From an uncultured Phycisphaerales bacterium (GTDB taxonomy: Bacteria; Planctomycetota; Phycisphaerae; Phycisphaerales; SM1A02): a DNA stretch of 64,000 nucleotides. Location: contig CAJQQE010000001.1 in NCBI GenBank assembly GCA_905480395.1, forward strand, positions 1 through 64,000. Direction: 5' to 3'. The notes beneath the pieces are model-generated. The model saw only the letters and a program-made list of their open reading frames with translations. It was not told the origin of the DNA and made no database searches. This document shows, one piece after another, positions 23,713 through 31,932 of the stretch. The position numbers and the translations under genes were made by a program. Within the stretch, counting starts at the first letter, position 1. The number at the start of each line of letters is the position of its first letter.

Positions 23713-24648
23713 ATGATTCAATCTTCGATTCCAGCGAGCATCGTCGCTGCGGTGGCCGCATGGCTTTCCGCTCCCGGCCACATCATCGCCGAACCCCCAC
23801 AACCAGCCCAAGAAGTGCGCACGACGGGCTCCATCCGAATCGTCGGTGCAGATCGCACCGCACCCACCGGAGGACCATGGGCGCAGACCGATGCGGAAGT
23901 ACATGGCCGTCTTATGTTTCTTCGTCTCGATCTCTCTTGTGTCGAGAGTGACCCCCGTCGTGCCCGACGTGCCTTCGCCGAGGCGTTGGGATTGAACTTC
24001 ATCGATCACTTTCCACGACCCGCGCGAGATGCCGCGATTCCCACCGCGATCTCACTTTCGGTGCGCGATGTGACCGGAGCGGAAGCGCTCGAGCTGCTGA
24101 TCGATGCATCCAGCGGCACCCAGCGAGGCGCTTGGCAGGTCCGGGACGGAATTCTTGAGATGGGCCCACGGCCGACCTTGGCTCGTCGAACCCGCCCGAT
24201 CACACGCGTGATCGACATCACGGACCAGTTGCTTGAAGCGCCCTATTTCATACCCAGTCCGGAAAAGAACCCACTGACGCCTGATGGGGTCACCCGAAGT
24301 CGCCAGTCGCCACGCCAAGTCGGTGCCGATCTGGTCGAGCGCATCGTCAACATCGTCGATCCGGATGCCTGGCATCCGGTCACCCAGGCCGAGATCGCCG
24401 ACGGGGTCGTGGATCCGGTTGATCCTCGCGACCCGCATCGGGGCCGGAACCTCAATCCAAAAGCGATTGATCCCATCACTGGCAACCCGATCCCGATCTA
24501 CGTCCAGGGACGATGGGCGACCATCCGACTAAAGGCGAACGCCATCGTGGTCCGTGCACCCGCCTTCGTCCTGATGGGAATTGAAGGGCTGCCCAAGCCG
24601 GTTCCCCCACCGGCCTCCATGCTGAATGCCACCAGTGCCTCCGACTGA
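23713..24648 (+). CDS. Exported STN-domain-like paralogue
   Basis: 311 residues, starting 11 bases after the previous gene and clearly related to it: both have an STN-like half (AISLSVRDVTGAEALELLID and WQVRDGILEMGPR here), a central LLEAPYF/LFEVPYF motif, and a C-terminal VxIVDPDAWH/ETIEPDAWQ motif followed by IVVRAPAFV/LIIRAPDYI. This copy lacks the polyglycine linker and has instead a Pro/Asp-rich loop (DPVDPRDPHRGRN). A signal-peptide-like N-terminus (ASIVAAVAAWLSAPGHIIA) is present. The pair looks like a duplication within one operon. Function unknown; an adaptor for a secretion or pilus system is possible but not shown. Confidence 0.7.
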   Translation: MIQSSIPASIVAAVAAWLSAPGHIIAEPPQPAQEVRTTGSIRIVGADRTAPTGGPWAQTDAEVHGRLMFLRLDLSCVESDPRRARRAFAEALGLNFIDHFPRPARDAAIPTAISLSVRDVTGAEALELLIDASSGTQRGAWQVRDGILEMGPRPTLARRTRPITRVIDITDQLLEAPYFIPSPEKNPLTPDGVTRSRQSPRQVGADLVERIVNIVDPDAWHPVTQAEIADGVVDPVDPRDPHRGRNLNPKAIDPITGNPIPIYVQGRWATIRLKANAIVVRAPAFVLMGIEGLPKPVPPPASMLNATSASD

Positions 24649-24686
24649 CCTCCCAGACTTCCGGGGTGGGGTATCTTTCGAGGATC

Positions 24687-26426
24687 GTGACTTCTTCCAG
24701 CGATCAAAACGTACGGAATGAACCCTCAGTGCCGGCCCCCCGCGAGGGATCGCGGTGGCGTGACCCGCTGGTCATCACCGGGTGCATCGTCGGCCTGGCC
24801 ATCCTCCTGCTGTCTCTTCTGATCCCTTGGGAATCGAAACTAATCTGGTTCACGCACCCGATCAGATTCGAGCGGGTCGGGGAGATTCCCGCCGAGACCC
24901 TCGCAGGGGTCACCTTGCTCTCCTACGTCGCGCCATTGGTCGCCGTTGCCTGGTTCTCGGCGCCTTGGGTCCTCCGGCGACTAGAACGTTCATCCTCCGT
25001 CCGACCGTCGCTCGGGGTGCTTCCCTCACCAAGTTGGCAGATTCGACTGGCGGTCCTCGCCGTGACGGTCCTGGCCATCCTGCCCAGAGCAATGCGGATG
25101 GGCGAGAGCCTGTGGTACGACGAAATCGCCGCCATGCTCTCGTTCTCCATCCACGGCCCCGGACCGGCCCTCGGAAACTACTACGCACTGAGCAATCACG
25201 TCCTGCATTCAGCCCTCGCCAGCGTGATGATCGAGGCCAACGGCGGCGCGGACGAATTCATCTTGCGGACACCAGCGTTACTCGGAGGCATCGCATGCGT
25301 GCCCGCGATGTTCATGCTGGCCCGAACCGTTGATGGGGATCGCTTTGGCTTGCTCGCAGCCGCGGTGATCGCGTTGATGCCGGTCGCGGTACTCGAGAGC
25401 GCCAATGCCCGCGGATATTCGTTGATGATGCTCTTTACGATTCTGGCCACCTGGCAGGTGCTGCGAATCGCTGACGGACGTCGATCAGGTCCACTCTGGT
25501 ACGCGCTGTTCGTGACGCTCGGCTGTTGGTCGCACCTCGCCTTCGCCTTCGTACCGCTCGGGCATGCGGTCCTCGCCCTCTCGTGGCTCGCTCGAAAATA
25601 TCGCAGAGTCGCCGGGTTACGCCTGGCGACCGCCATCGTCCTCGGCGGTGTTTCCACCTTGCTGGTGATCAGCCCATTCCTTCCGGATTTGATCGCCCTC
25701 CGCCGGGAGTTTGCGGCTTCCGACGGAGACGAGCCCTCGCTTTTCGGCGTGGAGGGCCAACAGGCCATTCTTCAACTTGGAGGATCTTGGTTCTGGTGGG
25801 CGGCGATCCCGGGCATCGCGCTGGCAGCCGTGGGTATCACGGAATCAAGTCGATGGCCGAGGCTGCGAATTTCGACCCTCGCGGCCGCCGCGGGGCTCAT
25901 CGTGGCATTCACCCTGCTCTTCGCGGGTGGTGGCTGGGTCTATGCGAGGTTCCTGCTCTTTCTGATTCCGGTCGCAACCTTGCTGATCGCCGCGGGCATC
26001 AGAGGCCTCGCCTACCTCCCGAACCGTCCCGAGCTCGCCATCATGGCGGCCATGCTGCTTGGAGGCTGCTGGCTCACGGACCTCACCACCCGCAGTGAAC
26101 GCCAACCCATCCGCGATGGCGTCGAGTACCTCATTGCGACCACGCCACCGGGAACCCTCGCTTGGTCGATCGGACTTGGCGATGACGTTGCCGACTATTA
26201 CGCGACGGGCCGCGACCTCACGCTTCGTTCGGTCTCGGGACTCGGGGTCAGACTGAATCCTGATTCTCTCCTTGGAGGACCGGACCACATCATCATGCTC
26301 TATCCGGATCTCGTGACGCCGGAAGTTCGAGACCTGCTCATGAATGCTGGCTTCAAGGAGGGCCAACGCTTTCCCGGCTGGTTGGACTGGGGTAAGGGTG
26401 ACGTTCTCATTCTCGATCGTCAGTAG
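24687..26426 (+). CDS. Polytopic membrane glycosyltransferase, GT39/ArnT-like
   Basis: About 579 residues from GTG 24687 (an in-frame GTG at 24666 is also possible). Two early helices are followed by the key motif RAMRMGESLWYDEIAAML; the Asp-Glu pair in the first periplasmic loop is the catalytic mark of GT-C enzymes of the PMT/ArnT type, which use polyprenyl-phosphate sugars. About eleven to thirteen membrane segments follow, and a soluble C-terminal domain of about 130 residues. It probably glycosylates a lipid or protein at the periplasmic face. The STN-like genes are directly upstream; it converges on the MacB-like permease gene, 27 bases away. Confidence 0.82.
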   Translation: MTSSSDQNVRNEPSVPAPREGSRWRDPLVITGCIVGLAILLLSLLIPWESKLIWFTHPIRFERVGEIPAETLAGVTLLSYVAPLVAVAWFSAPWVLRRLERSSSVRPSLGVLPSPSWQIRLAVLAVTVLAILPRAMRMGESLWYDEIAAMLSFSIHGPGPALGNYYALSNHVLHSALASVMIEANGGADEFILRTPALLGGIACVPAMFMLARTVDGDRFGLLAAAVIALMPVAVLESANARGYSLMMLFTILATWQVLRIADGRRSGPLWYALFVTLGCWSHLAFAFVPLGHAVLALSWLARKYRRVAGLRLATAIVLGGVSTLLVISPFLPDLIALRREFAASDGDEPSLFGVEGQQAILQLGGSWFWWAAIPGIALAAVGITESSRWPRLRISTLAAAAGLIVAFTLLFAGGGWVYARFLLFLIPVATLLIAAGIRGLAYLPNRPELAIMAAMLLGGCWLTDLTTRSERQPIRDGVEYLIATTPPGTLAWSIGLGDDVADYYATGRDLTLRSVSGLGVRLNPDSLLGGPDHIIMLYPDLVTPEVRDLLMNAGFKEGQRFPGWLDWGKGDVLILDRQ

Positions 26427-26453
26427 ACGGCGGTGATGACCGAGTCCGCCGGA

Positions 26454-27782
26454 TCAATCGTGACGAAGTGCTTCGATCGGATCCTTGCGACTCGCGACCA
26501 CCGCGGGATAGATTCCAAAGATCAAACCGACGCCCGCGGCCACCAGGAAACTGGCGATGATCGACCAGTTCGTAATGATCGGTTCGAGTTTGAACTCCCC
26601 TTCGACGATTCCGTCGAAGAGCGGAAGCGAGAGCAGCCAAGGAACCACTGAGCCGAGACCGATCGAGATACCCACCCCGAAGAGGATCCCCAGGACCCCC
26701 CCGAACGCTGAGATTGAACCGGTCTCGACCAGGAACTGGGCGATGATGTGATGCCGAGTGGCGCCCAATGCGCGACGAACCCCGATCTCGCGAGTTCTCT
26801 CCACGACGGACGCCAGCATGATATTCATGATGCCGATGCCCCCAACCAAAAGACTGATCGCCGCAATCGAGACCAGCATGATGTTCCAGATGAGCATCGT
26901 CCGCTTGGCATTCTGGAGAAGTTCCCAGGGGACGATGACCTGCACATCTCGAAAATCTGGATGTCCAATCTCGAGAATTCTGGTGGCTCGATTCGCGAGG
27001 TCGATCACTGAATCGGTATCCACGGCCTGCAGATAGATCTCATTGATCTCGACCTGCTCCCCGCTGAACGAACCGCTTTGGCGACGGACGACGATGTCTC
27101 CGAAACTTCGTTCAGAGGCGGTGACCGGTATATGGACGTCCTTGTTGAGATCGCGTCCCACCAGTGCCACGCCAGCACCCCCGGCCAGGCCGACCGGCTC
27201 CAACACGCCGATGACCTGAAAAACTTGATCATCAATCCGGAGGTCCTTGCCCACTGGATCTTCAAGGCGATAGAAAGTGTCGGCGATCTCGGAACCGATG
27301 ACCGCGACCGGCGCCGAATTCTCGATGTCTTCCGCGACGAGGTAACGGCCGCCTTCACGAACCCGAAGATTGGCCGCGACGGCCAACGAAGGCTCGGTCC
27401 CAAAGACCTGACTGACCGTCCGCTCATTCCGCCGACGGATCTCAGAACCGGACGCCTTCAGCGGCACCATCATTTTGGCGTCGCTGAGGTATCTCCGAAG
27501 TCTCCGGAGGTCCTGACGCTTCAGTCCGTACTCGACCACGAACGTGGTACTGGAACTCGCCGACTGCGTCGAGGGCGGCTTCTGACTTCGAATAATGATA
27601 TTCGTCGCGCCCAGCGCGGTGATCTGGCGGAGCGTGGATTGCTTGTTCCCCTCACCGATGGCGACTACCACGATCACCGCGGCAACGCCAAGAATGATCC
27701 CGAGGCTCGTCAGCGTCGACCTCAGCTTGTGTAAGCCGAGGTTCTTGATGCCGAGCCGGATGATCTCGAAGATGAATGCCAT
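26454..27782 (-). CDS. MacB-like ABC transporter permease
   Basis: 442 residues. An N-terminal helix (TLTSLGIILGVAAVIVVVAIG) with the LGIILGVAAVI signature is followed by a large periplasmic domain of about 230 residues, then three helices in the FtsX domain, with the cytoplasmic coupling sequence VVERTREIGVRRALGATRHHI and the ending YPAVVASRKDPIEALRHD. This is the type VII ABC fold that drives periplasmic efflux or lipoprotein release by mechanotransmission. The ATPase and membrane-fusion partners are not adjacent; the ATPase must be elsewhere. Two 11-base copies of TTGAAGCCGAG stand just before the start (27783-27804). Confidence 0.92.
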   Translation of the reverse strand: MAFIFEIIRLGIKNLGLHKLRSTLTSLGIILGVAAVIVVVAIGEGNKQSTLRQITALGATNIIIRSQKPPSTQSASSSTTFVVEYGLKRQDLRRLRRYLSDAKMMVPLKASGSEIRRRNERTVSQVFGTEPSLAVAANLRVREGGRYLVAEDIENSAPVAVIGSEIADTFYRLEDPVGKDLRIDDQVFQVIGVLEPVGLAGGAGVALVGRDLNKDVHIPVTASERSFGDIVVRRQSGSFSGEQVEINEIYLQAVDTDSVIDLANRATRILEIGHPDFRDVQVIVPWELLQNAKRTMLIWNIMLVSIAAISLLVGGIGIMNIMLASVVERTREIGVRRALGATRHHIIAQFLVETGSISAFGGVLGILFGVGISIGLGSVVPWLLSLPLFDGIVEGEFKLEPIITNWSIIASFLVAAGVGLIFGIYPAVVASRKDPIEALRHD

Positions 27783-27969
27783 GTTGAAGCCGAGTTGAAG
27801 CCGAGTTCGGGAACGCCGAGAAACCTATGGAACGGATGAAAGGGGGACGAGCGTCAATCCCTCGATTCCGAGAACGGACATAGTACGAGGAGCCGAACCG
27901 CCGAGTCTGATTCAGGTTTCGACAGCGAACCCTCCGAGATTCGACCGGATACCCTGCCACCGGAGGCTC

Positions 27970-28257
27970 ATGTTCGAACTCATCGACGAAATCGAAGACG
28001 CCACGGGATGCACCTGGACGATTCAGGCGCTTGATCCAGAGGGAAGGCTCCAACGGACTCGTGTGCGGCTCGGTTGGGCCGACTACGGCGTCTGGAGCCC
28101 GGATGGCGGCATCTCGCCAGCGCGAGTCGCCGAAGCCGTCGTCGCCTTTGCGCTACAACACGTCGAATTGAGCCCACTCCCCGCGATGCTCGATGCATCC
28201 ACGGCCCGCCGGCGGGTCCCCGGTGCCGATGCCGAAATTGGCCGCCTCATCCGTTGA
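27970..28257 (+). CDS. Conserved-looking small protein, unknown function
   Basis: 95 residues, soluble, with two tryptophan-containing strands (TGCTWTIQALDPEGRL and RVRLGWADYGVWSPDGG) followed by two helices. GGAGG lies 3 bases before ATG 27970, which gives good support for translation. The compact start and lack of membrane segments suggest a cytosolic protein. It lies between the permease gene (divergent) and the histidine kinase gene (convergent, 25 bases). I do not recognise a family. Confidence 0.65.
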   Translation: MFELIDEIEDATGCTWTIQALDPEGRLQRTRVRLGWADYGVWSPDGGISPARVAEAVVAFALQHVELSPLPAMLDASTARRRVPGADAEIGRLIR

Positions 28258-28282
28258 GCGATGGCCCAAGGCCCGACCACGC

Positions 28283-29821
28283 TCAATCGATCAGCGATTG
28301 GAGTTCCTGTTCCCGGTAGGTGAGCGGTACTTCGACGCTAAAAGTCGAGCCGGACCCAACTTGGCTGGAGAGCGCCACCCGAGCCCCGAGTAGGCCGGCG
28401 AGATCGCGGCAGATCGAGAGCCCAAGTCCGGTTCCTCCATGGGATCTGGTGTGCGAGGCGTCCGCCTGTCGGAACTTCTCGAAGATCGTCTCTTGAAGAT
28501 CGAGTGGGATGCCTGGCCCGTGATCCGTGACCCGTAAGCGAACCCCGTTGAACCCGTCGGTTCGAATAAAACTCTCGGCCGCCAAGATGACCACCGAATC
28601 CTCGGGTGAGAATTTCACCGCATTCGAGAGAAAATTGAAGAGAATTTGCTGCAATTTTCCAGCATCGGTTTCCAACTGCGGAAGCCCCTGGGGCGACGTG
28701 AGCTCGATGGTGATGCGTTTGGCGTTGGCCTGTGGCCGCATGATCGCCGCCAGACCTTCCATCAACTCACCGACGTCGACGGGGTCGATCGAGAGTTCCA
28801 CCCTCCCCGCCTCAATCTTCGCCATCTCCAACAGCTCCGAGATCATCTCAAGGAGGCGACCCGCGCTGGTAATGATGTTGGAGAGATATCGTTGCCGCTT
28901 TGGATCGGGCGTCCCCTCGCGTTCTGCGAGTTCGTCGAGGAGTTCCGCGAATCCGATAATGGAATTGAGCGGCGTCTTCAGCTCGTGACTCACATTAGCC
29001 AAGAACTCACTCTTGAGTCGGTTCGATTCAAAGAGCCCGATGTTGGCCTCGGACAATTCCGTCACCTTGAAATCAAGAGACTCATTCATGCTTCGCAGAC
29101 GTGCGGCGGTACCTGATGTTTCATCAAGCATCCGATTGAATGAGTCGGCGAGCTGCTCGAAATCGTCGCCCGTGCGAATCTCGGCCCGGACCGAGAAATC
29201 GCCTTTTTCAACCCGATCGGCAATCTCTCGAAGTCGTCGGACCGGCTTGAGGATGACTCGGTTCAGAATGAACCAGAAGAGAAGGATCGACAATCCGACG
29301 GCGGTGATTCCCACGGCGACCAGATAAATTCGAGTCGAAAGCAACTGACCCGCGGCCAGTCGACTCGGCCGCTCGATCAGAAGCAGACCGCCCAACGAAC
29401 CCGAAGAAAATCGCGGCCCGGGATCGACGTCGCTGGCAATCGCCGTCCGTCGCCAAGCCGCCCCCCGAAGCCCCCGCGCGTATCGATAGACGATCTCATT
29501 GCCGACCTCGACTTCCTGAAAGACTTCCTCAAAATCGACGGTTGCCTCCATCCGCCGACGTGCATCCGCTGCAAAAGGGTTGGTCGTGGGGTCGATGCGT
29601 CCGACTGAGACCAATTCGATCGGCAACGGACCATTTGGAATCAGCGGGGTCGGAGATTCGAGCCAGGTGTCCGCCAGTTGTCTTGAAACCTCCAACTGAC
29701 TCTGGAACACCAACTGTTCCGATCGAATCCAGGGGAGGGCCAACGTTCCGGCCACGATCGCGAGCAAGGCGATGCCGAAGAGGAACTGAACCTTGTTGGC
29801 GAGGGAGAGTCCGGAAGTCAT
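28283..29821 (-). CDS. Membrane sensor histidine kinase
   Basis: 512 residues from ATG 29821. Domains in order: first membrane helix (FLFGIALLAIVAGTLAL), a periplasmic sensor of about 140 residues, second helix (IYLVAVGITAVGLSILLFWFI), HAMP (ILKPVRRLREIADRVEKGDF), a short coiled coil, HisKA with the phospho-histidine in LANVSHELKTPLNSIIGFAE, and HATPase with FNFLSNAVKFSPE (N box), VTDHGPGIP (G1), FEKFRQAD (F box) and GGTGLGLSIC (G2). No response regulator is adjacent, so the partner is elsewhere. The open frame upstream to 29893 is not used. Its promoter overlaps that of the divergent zinc-finger gene. Confidence 0.93.
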   Translation of the reverse strand: MTSGLSLANKVQFLFGIALLAIVAGTLALPWIRSEQLVFQSQLEVSRQLADTWLESPTPLIPNGPLPIELVSVGRIDPTTNPFAADARRRMEATVDFEEVFQEVEVGNEIVYRYARGLRGAAWRRTAIASDVDPGPRFSSGSLGGLLLIERPSRLAAGQLLSTRIYLVAVGITAVGLSILLFWFILNRVILKPVRRLREIADRVEKGDFSVRAEIRTGDDFEQLADSFNRMLDETSGTAARLRSMNESLDFKVTELSEANIGLFESNRLKSEFLANVSHELKTPLNSIIGFAELLDELAEREGTPDPKRQRYLSNIITSAGRLLEMISELLEMAKIEAGRVELSIDPVDVGELMEGLAAIMRPQANAKRITIELTSPQGLPQLETDAGKLQQILFNFLSNAVKFSPEDSVVILAAESFIRTDGFNGVRLRVTDHGPGIPLDLQETIFEKFRQADASHTRSHGGTGLGLSICRDLAGLLGARVALSSQVGSGSTFSVEVPLTYREQELQSLID

Positions 29822-29832
29822 GGCTTGGCGAG

Positions 29833-29839
29833 TAGGATA
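29833..29839. promoter_or_regulatory. Overlapping divergent -10 elements
   Basis: TAGGAT at 29833-29838 on the plus strand is 8 bases before ATG 29847 of the zinc-finger gene. TATCCT on the minus strand (29839-29834) is 12 bases before ATG 29821 of the histidine kinase. The two hexamers share five base pairs, so RNA polymerase could not occupy both at once. Confidence 0.45.
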
Positions 29840-29846
29840 CGACCCT

Positions 29847-30251
29847 ATGCATCGACCCGGCGCCGATCCCGAAGCAATCCTCCCTTCGGACATCCTCTGT
29901 GACTTCTGTACCCGACCTTGGAGCGACGATATTCCGCTCGTAGAGGGGCATCAGGGTTCTTGTATCTGCGGAAAATGCCTTGCGACGGCGTGGCAGGCGG
30001 TGATCGATGCCGGAATCGACGATGCACCACCACAGACGCCAGAAGACGACATCACCTCGGGACCAACCTGGCTGTGCGCCCTCTGTCTAGAGCCTCGTCG
30101 AGACCCGGCGTTCCAAAGCCCCGTCCGAGAAGAAGCGTTCGTCTGCCGCCGCTGTATCCGGCTTGCGGGGCGAGCCCTCGACGGCGACCCCGATCACGAC
30201 TGGACGAAGCCCTCAAGCGGCGCTGTCGCGGACCGAGAGCAGGACGACTGA
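29847..30251 (+). CDS. Small double zinc-finger protein
   Basis: 134 residues from ATG 29847. Two four-cysteine sites are seen: CDFC with CICGKC, and CALC with CRRC. Both resemble the ClpX-type C4 zinc finger (CxFC...CxxC), which binds adaptors or substrates. No ATPase domain follows. The sequence has Pro/Asp-rich linkers and ends in an acidic tail. It starts 25 bases from the histidine kinase start on the other strand with overlapping promoters, which hints at linked control, and is followed 35 bases later by the nitrilase-VOC gene. Confidence 0.7.
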   Translation: MHRPGADPEAILPSDILCDFCTRPWSDDIPLVEGHQGSCICGKCLATAWQAVIDAGIDDAPPQTPEDDITSGPTWLCALCLEPRRDPAFQSPVREEAFVCRRCIRLAGRALDGDPDHDWTKPSSGAVADREQDD

Positions 30252-30286
30252 CGCCCTGTGATCTTGTGAACCCAACCTGAGCCACC

Positions 30287-31699
30287 ATGCGCCTCGCCGC
30301 CATCCAACTTCGTTCCGCTCTTCTCGATCGCGATGAGACCTCAAAGCGAATCGTGGGGCACATCCATGCCGCCGCGGAAGCCGGGGCGGAATTGGTGGTC
30401 TTCCCCGAGGCCTGCCTTCCGGGGTATCCCGTCTGGCTCGCCAGAACCGGCGGCGCCGCCTTCGACGATCCGCAACAGAAGGTGATTCACGCCCGGTACG
30501 TCGACTCCGCGGTCATGCCATCTCACGGCCATCTCGAACCGATCTGCGCCGCGGCGGCCGTCTGCAACGTTGAAGTCGTGATCGGCGCGGTCGAGCGAGC
30601 GGTAGACCGAGGTGGTCATACCCTCTACTGCTCGGCGTTCTGGATCGACGCCAACGGCCATCTCGTCAACAACCATCGAAAACTCGTTCCAACCTACGAA
30701 GAGCGTCTCTGTTGGGGCGCCGGAGACGGTGCCGGACTTCGCACCCGACGAGTCGGCGGCATGAATGTTGGCGTCCTGAACTGCTGGGAAAACTGGATGC
30801 CGTTGGCCCGAACCGCCCTTCAAAGCGACGGGATGGACGTGCATTTACTGCTCTGGCCCGGCTCGAAGGCGCTCACTCGAGAGCTCACCCGGGTCGTGGC
30901 TCGAGAAGGCCGGTGCTTCGCGGTCAGCGTTGGCGGCGTACTCGCACCCCGGGACCTCCCCGCCGACCTTCCGGAACTCGCGGAACTCCGAGCCTCAGCA
31001 GCGCCTTACCTCCTTGAGGGCGGGTCCGGCGTGGCCGGGCCTGATGGTATCTGGATGGTCGATCCGGATGATCTGGCGTCGGGTGAGGAGACCATGCTGG
31101 TCGTGGATCTCGACCCCTCGAAGATCCGCGAAGAACGCCAAAATTTCGATCCGGTCGGCCACTATTCAAGGCCCGACATCTTCGAACTCGCCGTCGACCG
31201 CCGTCGTCAGGCCGTCGCGAGTTTTATCGAGGACGCGACCCCGGCGATCTCCCAAGACGGCGGACCCTCGATCGACGGGCTCGATCATCTGGTCTTGACG
31301 GTTCGCGATCCCGATCATGCGGTTCGCTTCTACCGCAGCGTCCTCGGATTCGAAGAGTTTCGGGTCGGTGACGAGCATCGTGGCCTCAGATTCGGGGGCC
31401 AAGAAATCGTGCTCAGAACCGAAGACGACGGTTCGGATGTCCAGAGTAGTCGGGCCACGTGGGGATCCGCGGACCTTTGTCTCATGTCCCGAACACCGAT
31501 TGAAACATGGCTCGTTCACCTGAAACGTTACGGTATCCGGATCGTGCAGGGCCCCGTCGATCGAGTGGGGGCCACCGGCCCGATTCGGTCGGTTCATTTT
31601 CGTGACCCCGACGGAAACCTGATCGAGATTGCCAATCGTCGGCCACACCGACCACATGATGCGCCCCCCCCGCCAGGCTACAGCCCGCCGACTCCATAA
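30287..31699 (+). CDS. Nitrilase fused to a VOC (glyoxalase-fold) domain
   Basis: 470 residues. Residues 1-300 are a carbon-nitrogen hydrolase: catalytic Glu41 (VVFPEACLPGYP), Lys132 (NNHRKLVPTYEE) and Cys166 (VLNCWENWMP), ending in VGHYSRPDIFEL as in branch 1 nitrilases. Residues 328-452 are a vicinal-oxygen-chelate domain: DGLDHLVLTVRDPDHAVRFY with a likely metal ligand His334, and SVHFRDPDGNLIEIAN with Glu447. The two are joined by about 25 residues with no stop or frameshift. Nitrilases turn nitriles into acids and ammonia; VOC domains act on metal-bound substrates such as methylglyoxal adducts or aromatic diols, or bind drugs. The joint substrate is unknown. The start ATG 30287 fits the family. 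The tail is proline-rich. Confidence 0.88.
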   Translation: MRLAAIQLRSALLDRDETSKRIVGHIHAAAEAGAELVVFPEACLPGYPVWLARTGGAAFDDPQQKVIHARYVDSAVMPSHGHLEPICAAAAVCNVEVVIGAVERAVDRGGHTLYCSAFWIDANGHLVNNHRKLVPTYEERLCWGAGDGAGLRTRRVGGMNVGVLNCWENWMPLARTALQSDGMDVHLLLWPGSKALTRELTRVVAREGRCFAVSVGGVLAPRDLPADLPELAELRASAAPYLLEGGSGVAGPDGIWMVDPDDLASGEETMLVVDLDPSKIREERQNFDPVGHYSRPDIFELAVDRRRQAVASFIEDATPAISQDGGPSIDGLDHLVLTVRDPDHAVRFYRSVLGFEEFRVGDEHRGLRFGGQEIVLRTEDDGSDVQSSRATWGSADLCLMSRTPIETWLVHLKRYGIRIVQGPVDRVGATGPIRSVHFRDPDGNLIEIANRRPHRPHDAPPPPGYSPPTP

Positions 31700-31734
31700 A
31701 TCACCTCACTACTTATTGAAACGGATTTGTCCCC

Positions 31735-31908
31735 ATGATCGAACGAAGATCCCTCGCCATCCTCCGAGCCGAACGTCGCCAAGGCAAGACCAAGAAGATG
31801 AGCATCATCGCCATCGCCCTGATGGTGCTCGCCCTCGTCGGCTACGTCCTGACGAATGACGAGTCCACGGTTCCCGGCGAAGGTGGCGAAGAGATGGTCG
31901 GGGAATGA
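31735..31908 (+). CDS. 57-residue membrane peptide
   Basis: A short ORF below usual cut-offs: a strongly basic N-terminus (RRSLAILRAERRQGKTKK), one hydrophobic helix (MSIIAIALMVLALVGYVLT) and an acidic tail rich in Glu and Gly. The positive-inside rule places the N-terminus in the cytosol and the acidic end outside. The composition is clearly that of a real single-span protein. No ribosome site is obvious; the gene lies 35 bases after the nitrilase-VOC gene on the same strand and 24 bases before the end of argE on the other. No function is assigned. Confidence 0.6.
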   Translation: MIERRSLAILRAERRQGKTKKMSIIAIALMVLALVGYVLTNDESTVPGEGGEEMVGE

Positions 31909-31932
31909 ATCCGACCCGGCAGGATTCCGCGA

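Noticed and set aside
27783-27804. Two copies of TTGAAGCCGAG before the MacB-like permease
   Set aside because: Only two copies in tandem, with no similar copies nearby. It is a short duplication and not clearly an operator.
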